Source: Isoetes taiwanensis (Eukaryota > Streptophyta > Lycopodiopsida > Isoetales > Isoetaceae). From it: a DNA stretch of 64,000 nucleotides. A program made the translations under genes and the position numbers. Numbering within the stretch: the first letter of the stretch is position 1; the number at the start of each line of letters is the position of its first letter. This document shows, one piece after another, positions 59,435-64,000 of the stretch. The stretch is from positions 1,438,938 to 1,502,937 of the forward strand of contig JAJEKV010000020.1 of NCBI GenBank assembly GCA_021234155.1. Reading direction: 5' to 3'. The notes beneath the pieces were generated by a model. It had not been told where the DNA came from. It worked only from the letters and a program-made list of their open reading frames with translations, and did not search any database.

Positions 59435-59740
59435 CTAAGCAACAGGAAATGCTGGTATGACTGGCTCGAGAACTGGTGCATCCAAAATTATTGTTTTCTG
59501 CACTAAAGCATCTAAGCTTTCTGCAGTCATCCCAAAATTTAACAGGATGAGGTTTGCCGCTGCTTCCTCGTGATCCCCCGGTGGTAAGTACGCAATTCTC
59601 GCCAAGAAAAATCCGGCTGCTGCGGTCGAATCGGACAAGTGACAGAGAACAAATATACCACCGCCCTTGCAGCAAAGAAGATGTAACATAAGCTCATGAA
59701 CTCGCCTAAGAGCTCTCTTCCATCAATCGACTCCAAGCAT
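59435..59740 (-). other. Possible coding fragment inside the intron-like gap
   Basis: On the minus strand a frame reads RRVHELMLHLLCCKGGGIFV, then HLSDSTAAAGFFLARIAYLP and NFGMTAESLDALVQKT, ending at 59435. Its composition looks like real globular protein, but I know no family. It lies opposite to the transposase-like gene, so it could be a captured exon or a separate insertion. Confidence 0.3.
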
Positions 59741-60129
59741 AGCCATTGAAGGCCCAAAGATCCAAAATGTTGTATGCCTTTAGGTTGGATTCGAAATCAC
59801 CAAAGAAGGTGGATTTAGGCATATCCACCTTCGAGATTTTATCACGAGCCCCGCTTTAACATGTGCCGAATGCCCTCTTAAGCTCACCCTACAATAGCCG
59901 TAGTGATCTCCTCAACATCCCTCCTACCATGTTGCCGAATGAACTTCTTCGATTTGGCGCGAATTGGGAATGAAACGCCAAAATCGGGCGTAGGAACGTG
60001 GATTTAGGACCCGGATCCTTTTCTAATGATTAGAAGAGGAATGTAATTATTATCGGGTGTACTAATTTCAGAAGTGTTTATGAGAGCAAAAGAGGCAGAT
60101 TTTTTTTATGTCGAGGCGAAATAGGATAA

Positions 60130-60880
60130 AAGTGATGTGATGTGATGTGTGGTGTCATGATGGTGTGGTGTGGTGGTGTGTGTGGTGTGGTGTGGTGTGG
60201 TGTGGTGTGGGTGGTGTGGGTTGCGTTATGTCCATGGTGTCATGTGGGTGTGTGCATGTTAATGTATGATCCGGAGAATCTCCCCCTCACCCCACCACAC
60301 CCCATCTATCCCACCACCATAGACTACCACCACATCTTTGCGACCACCACATTACCACCACATGCACACACATCCCACCACATCCCACGCCACACCCCTC
60401 CACCACCACCACCACACACTCCACCACCACCACATCACACCACAATCCACAACACCACACCACACCACCACCACTACACCCCCCCACCACACTCCACCAC
60501 CACCACACACCACCACCACCACCACACCCCCACCACACCACATCATAGCACCACACACCACTACACACACCACCACCACCACCCCCACCACCACACCACA
60601 CACCACCCACACACCACCACCCCCCCACCACCACGCCCCACCACCACACCACACACCACTCCACCACACCCCCCACCACCACCACACACCACCCACCACC
60701 ACCCCCACCCACCACAATCCACCACCACCACCCCCACCACCACCACACCCACCACCACCACACACCACTCCACCACCCCCCACCACCACACTCCACCACC
60801 ACCACACTCCACCACCACATGGTGTGTGGTGAATGGTATGGTGTGTGGTGGGGTGAGGTGTGGTGTGTGGTAATGTACAC
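60130..60880. repeat. GGTGT / CCACCA satellite with strand reversals
   Basis: 60130-60240 is made of GGTGTGGTGT repeats on the plus strand. 60285-60825 is made of CCACCACCACAC repeats, G-rich on the minus strand. 60820-60875 returns to GGTGTGTGGTG. The array is therefore inverted at both sides and could fold back. The long open frames in it (rich in H/P/T or G/V/W) are not genes. Confidence 0.95.
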
Positions 60881-62862
60881 AGCACTATTAAGGTGCTCGC
60901 TTACAGTGAATATGATGAGTGTGGGGCATGGTATGGTGCATGGTTTGGTGTGGTATACACATCCTAACAGCTTTAGTGTTCATTTCATGCGGATGCTATT
61001 GTTCAAGAGGTTTACGGACCAACATCCGTAAATTAAGATTTGTCTTCGAGCTTTTGAGAAGCTAAAACCCCGGTTTGTTGTGAAATTGAAGGACTTCAAT
61101 AGTTGCTGTTGCATTCAAAGACGTGAGGATGCAAATGCTAGTGGATGGACTCAATGGGATGAGAACCAAACATCCTAAGAATTGGACTTGCACCGCGATG
61201 TTTGTAGATCACATGAACTTGGTCAATGCAGGGCACACCAAAGATAAAATTGCAAGTACAGAAGCTTGTGGAGATCTATATTGTGTCCAAAGAGTGAATT
61301 AGATGAGTTTCACAAGAAGGCGGCATCCTTGGAAATTGTGAGTCGTGGAATCAAGAAGTTTCGCACTGTCCCCATGGAAGGAAGTGGCAAGAGGGAAAGT
61401 GAAATGGGAGTACATTGACTATGAAAAGACAACGCCTCGAAGTTCTCGATAGGAGACCCACTCATTAGTACAATGAGACGTAACCCAAGGAGCTTCGGAT
61501 AAACCGAAAGAGCGCCTAAAAATCTTTCCACCGCATAATTTCAGGTACCAATGGCAGCAAAATAGCTTTAAGGAGCTTCGAGAATCTCCCCCAGATGCAT
61601 GTCTCTCGGCAAAGGGATTTTGCGAGAACTATACATTCAAGGAACAAGAGGAGGTGCAAATGATGCGCCGGGTCAATAACCAGATTACCATTTTGGTTCA
61701 AATAACATATCAAGATGACTCGATTGGCGATGAGATTATCAAGGTTCCAAACACATTACTATGTATCGATGATAGGGAACACGATACTTTGTTCGTGCAA
61801 CACCGCTTCATGAAGCACCACAAATATCCGGAGCGTAAAGGAAGGGTTCCAAAGAGACATTATGTGTTTTCGGATGGTGCAAAGATCTCAATTCAAGGCT
61901 TCTAGACCATTTTACTTTGTGGCTAGGTACACAAACCATTAATCGATGTCTATATGATGTGGAATTTTTTGGTTCTAACCACGGAAAGGTGAACACGATG
62001 GCAAAGCCGAGTTGAAGAGATGGTTAAGACAACTGCAATTAAAATACAGCAGCATAAAATTGGGTAATGCTCATGAAGTGGTAGAAGTTGCCGAAGAGAT
62101 GTTTACTTGTGGAACATCCGAGTGGATGAACACATCTAAAACCAGTAAGAGGAAGAATATAAAAAGGTTCTTTTGGGAAGTCAAGGTGGAGGATATAGAT
62201 AGAAAGAAAGCATGGGGTGCAGAAAGGATTTTGGACACTAGGCAGATCCATTGTGTACATGCATTCAATCCTGAATCTCCATTGCAGTTGCACACGAGGG
62301 AACTTTCATGCTTCACAGCGACTCTACGCTTGGATGGCATGTGGGACAGTTGTGTGAACAAGCACTACGTTGATGATTGGAAACTTCAAGTTATTGTACC
62401 ATCCTCCAATGTGCATGCTGACATTGAGGACCGTAAATCCAGCAGGTCCTTGTTCTCCTCCAATCCCACGATGTTAGCAGAGGCACTTAGAGTTGGTGAT
62501 AATTTTGCTGTTGTTGCTCCGAAAGGGAATGATGAGGGTTCTGAATTTTGGATTCTGATGTGCACAAAACCAAAATGGATAGTGGAGAAAGACTTCCAAC
62601 TCAATGGAACATGGTACCTCGCCGGTGATAGTGTCATAGAAGGTATGTATTACAAGAAGGGCGCAAGATCAACCGTCGGCCTATGATCTTTGCAAAGAAA
62701 GACGCCTTAGGCATAGTATTCACAACACAGATCTGTGCAATCAGACTTCACATGCCACCAACTAAACGTCAAAACAGGACTGTATATAGGCTGGATCCTT
62801 TAGATGAGGAGAAAATTTTACAAAATTTACCCGAAGTTCTTTCTGATGATGATGAAATGTAA

Positions 62863-64000
62863 AACCATTCTCAGAAGTTTTCGAACTCATGTGAAGTTTT
62901 GTGCTTCAAATGTGAAAATGAGTTTGTTTTGATTTATTTTGAAGATTTGAATTCTTCTGAAACACTTGATTCCTTTGTTTGTGAGATGAATTGAATATGA
63001 ATTTTCATTGAAATGAATCGAGGTTACAATAACAATTATGTACATAAGAAAGATATACAGTGATTTAAGTACGAGGTGACTCATGCACCTACATACTTCC
63101 CAATACATATGTTCCTCTCGGCCCAAACTTTTGTTGCTTCTAATCTTAAAACTTCAAGCATGAACACTCTAACATCAACTAGATCCCGGTCTGAAATGTC
63201 CACACCGCTGCGCTTAACCACACTTTGTCAATAACAGAGTTTGGTTTGTCTCACTGCATTTAAGTTGACTTACTAGATTAGGCAACAATATATTCACTCC
63301 TTTTAAGTACCCCTCACAAATTTGTGCATAAACGAACATACGGGCGAGGCCACATGAATGACCATCGGTTTGAAGAGGCGCTCGAAATTTTCACAACATC
63401 CGAGGTTGTAAAGCTGAAATTATCGTGGTCCAAGCAATTCCGTGAACCCGCACTCAAAGTTTGTTGTCATTGTGCCACAACAAAGAAAATGCAATGAGCA
63501 AGCACTAACCTCTCAATATGTCCGCCGCCATGCAAGCTCGAAGCTATCAAAGTGATATATCCCTGGTTTATATCTCTATGCGACACGCTGGGCTTACAAT
63601 CAAAAAAACAGTCCAAAGGATGTCCATCACAAGCGTGCAAAAACATGTACCGGCACTTATCCGATTCACATGTTTCCTTATTGTTTTGTAACTATTTGTG
63701 TCCTTGGACAATGTCGAAAGAAAAAAGAGGGTCAAAGAAATGAAAGGGATGGCTCATTCCTTGGAGAATCAAGTAGTATTCCATGTATCTGCAAACATAT
63801 GCATATCATCTGGCATGATGATCACAAATCAGATGAAAGTATCACCTTGAGAAGAGGAGGATCAATTGATCATTGAACCACCGCGTGTCGCCTTCCAAAA
63901 TTTTGATGTCGGTGGAGTTAATCACGACAGTTTCAGTTCCACTCAACACCACTTCCAGATGTGTATTTGGCTTTAGATAGTCAGGGACACGAAGCTCTAT
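62863..64000. other. No gene seen
   Basis: Beyond the end of the transposase-like gene only short frames occur. I could not find a terminal inverted repeat marking the right end of that element before the window ends. Confidence 0.4.

Larger units (their letters stand above)
58580..62862 (+). pseudogene. Broken transposase-like gene of an unnamed family
   Basis: Successive plus-strand blocks look like one protein. An N-terminal block runs from an ATG at 58580, with stops. Block 58911-59151 carries KWVSYKRAKRFDAISDEHIE and ENTRVSPNTKDV and ends at a CAG/gttagt donor. After 1.8 kb, block 60985-61180 has FEKLKPRFVVKLKDFN and a Cys cluster. Blocks near 61270-61440 have WEYIDYEKT. Block 61511-61900 has ENYTFKEQEEVQ, DDREHDTLFVQH and VFSDGAKISIQ. 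WNFFGSNHGK follows near 61960, then after a frame change GEHDGKAELKRWL and a frame (62012-62686) to YYKKGARS. A last block ends at 62862 with an acidic tail. Asp, His and Gly-rich boxes (SDGA, GHGK) suggest a nuclease or transposase fold; this is inference. At least three frame changes make it a pseudogene. Confidence 0.5.

Noticed and set aside
60142-60885. Long His/Pro/Thr-rich and Gly/Val/Trp-rich open frames on both strands
   Set aside because: They are translations of the GT/CCA satellite; period-3 repeat units keep all frames open.

Overview
This window reads as nuclear DNA of a land plant. The evidence is small exons with GT/AG introns, plant gene families (a GDSL esterase/lipase, a MATE transporter, a LysM-receptor-like kinase remnant) and a dense load of plant-type transposons (LINE, Ty3/gypsy, CACTA, hAT and Harbinger-like MITEs, SINE-like and Helitron-like pieces). 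A large, repeat-rich non-angiosperm genome such as a fern would fit the LINE type and the unnamed transposase-like gene at the right end, but I cannot fix the species.

Layout. 0-5 kb holds broken or unresolved host-gene pieces, ending in a frameshifted receptor-kinase domain. 5-11 kb is AT-rich intergenic DNA with a tRNA-derived SINE-like insert and a GC-rich hairpin. 11.5-12.8 kb holds the one apparently intact host gene, a five-exon GDSL esterase/lipase. 15-18.4 kb has a Helitron-like end, a divergent MITE copy, a duplicated GC-rich block and a 5'-truncated LINE fragment. 19.1-21.7 kb (minus strand) is a MATE-transporter pseudogene. 22.8-30.5 kb is a MITE and tandem-repeat field: Harbinger-like copies and two hAT-like elements whose target-site duplications have been exchanged by an inversion. 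31.3-33.8 kb is a young LINE insertion with a perfect 17-bp target-site duplication. 34.6-38.2 kb is a pair of 1.6-kb LTRs around only 308 bp.

41.6-53.45 kb is a decayed Ty3/gypsy element on the minus strand: 3' LTR, polypurine tract, an extra ~1000-codon ORF downstream of pol, integrase, RNase H, RT, protease and gag zinc knuckle. It is cut by a 2.6-kb CACTA transposon. 54-58.5 kb has unrecognised coding fragments. 58.6-62.9 kb is a broken plus-strand gene that I read as a transposase-like protein of a family I cannot name. Its coding blocks are separated by a 1.8-kb stretch holding a GT/CCA satellite.

How the parts relate: no operon or pathway links them. The host genes sit as islands between nested insertions. 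Most coding capacity is mobile-element derived and decayed by stop codons, frameshifts and short tandem duplications. The best leads are the hAT inversion, a patchwork in the second LTR, the extra ORF of the gypsy element and the unnamed transposase-like gene.
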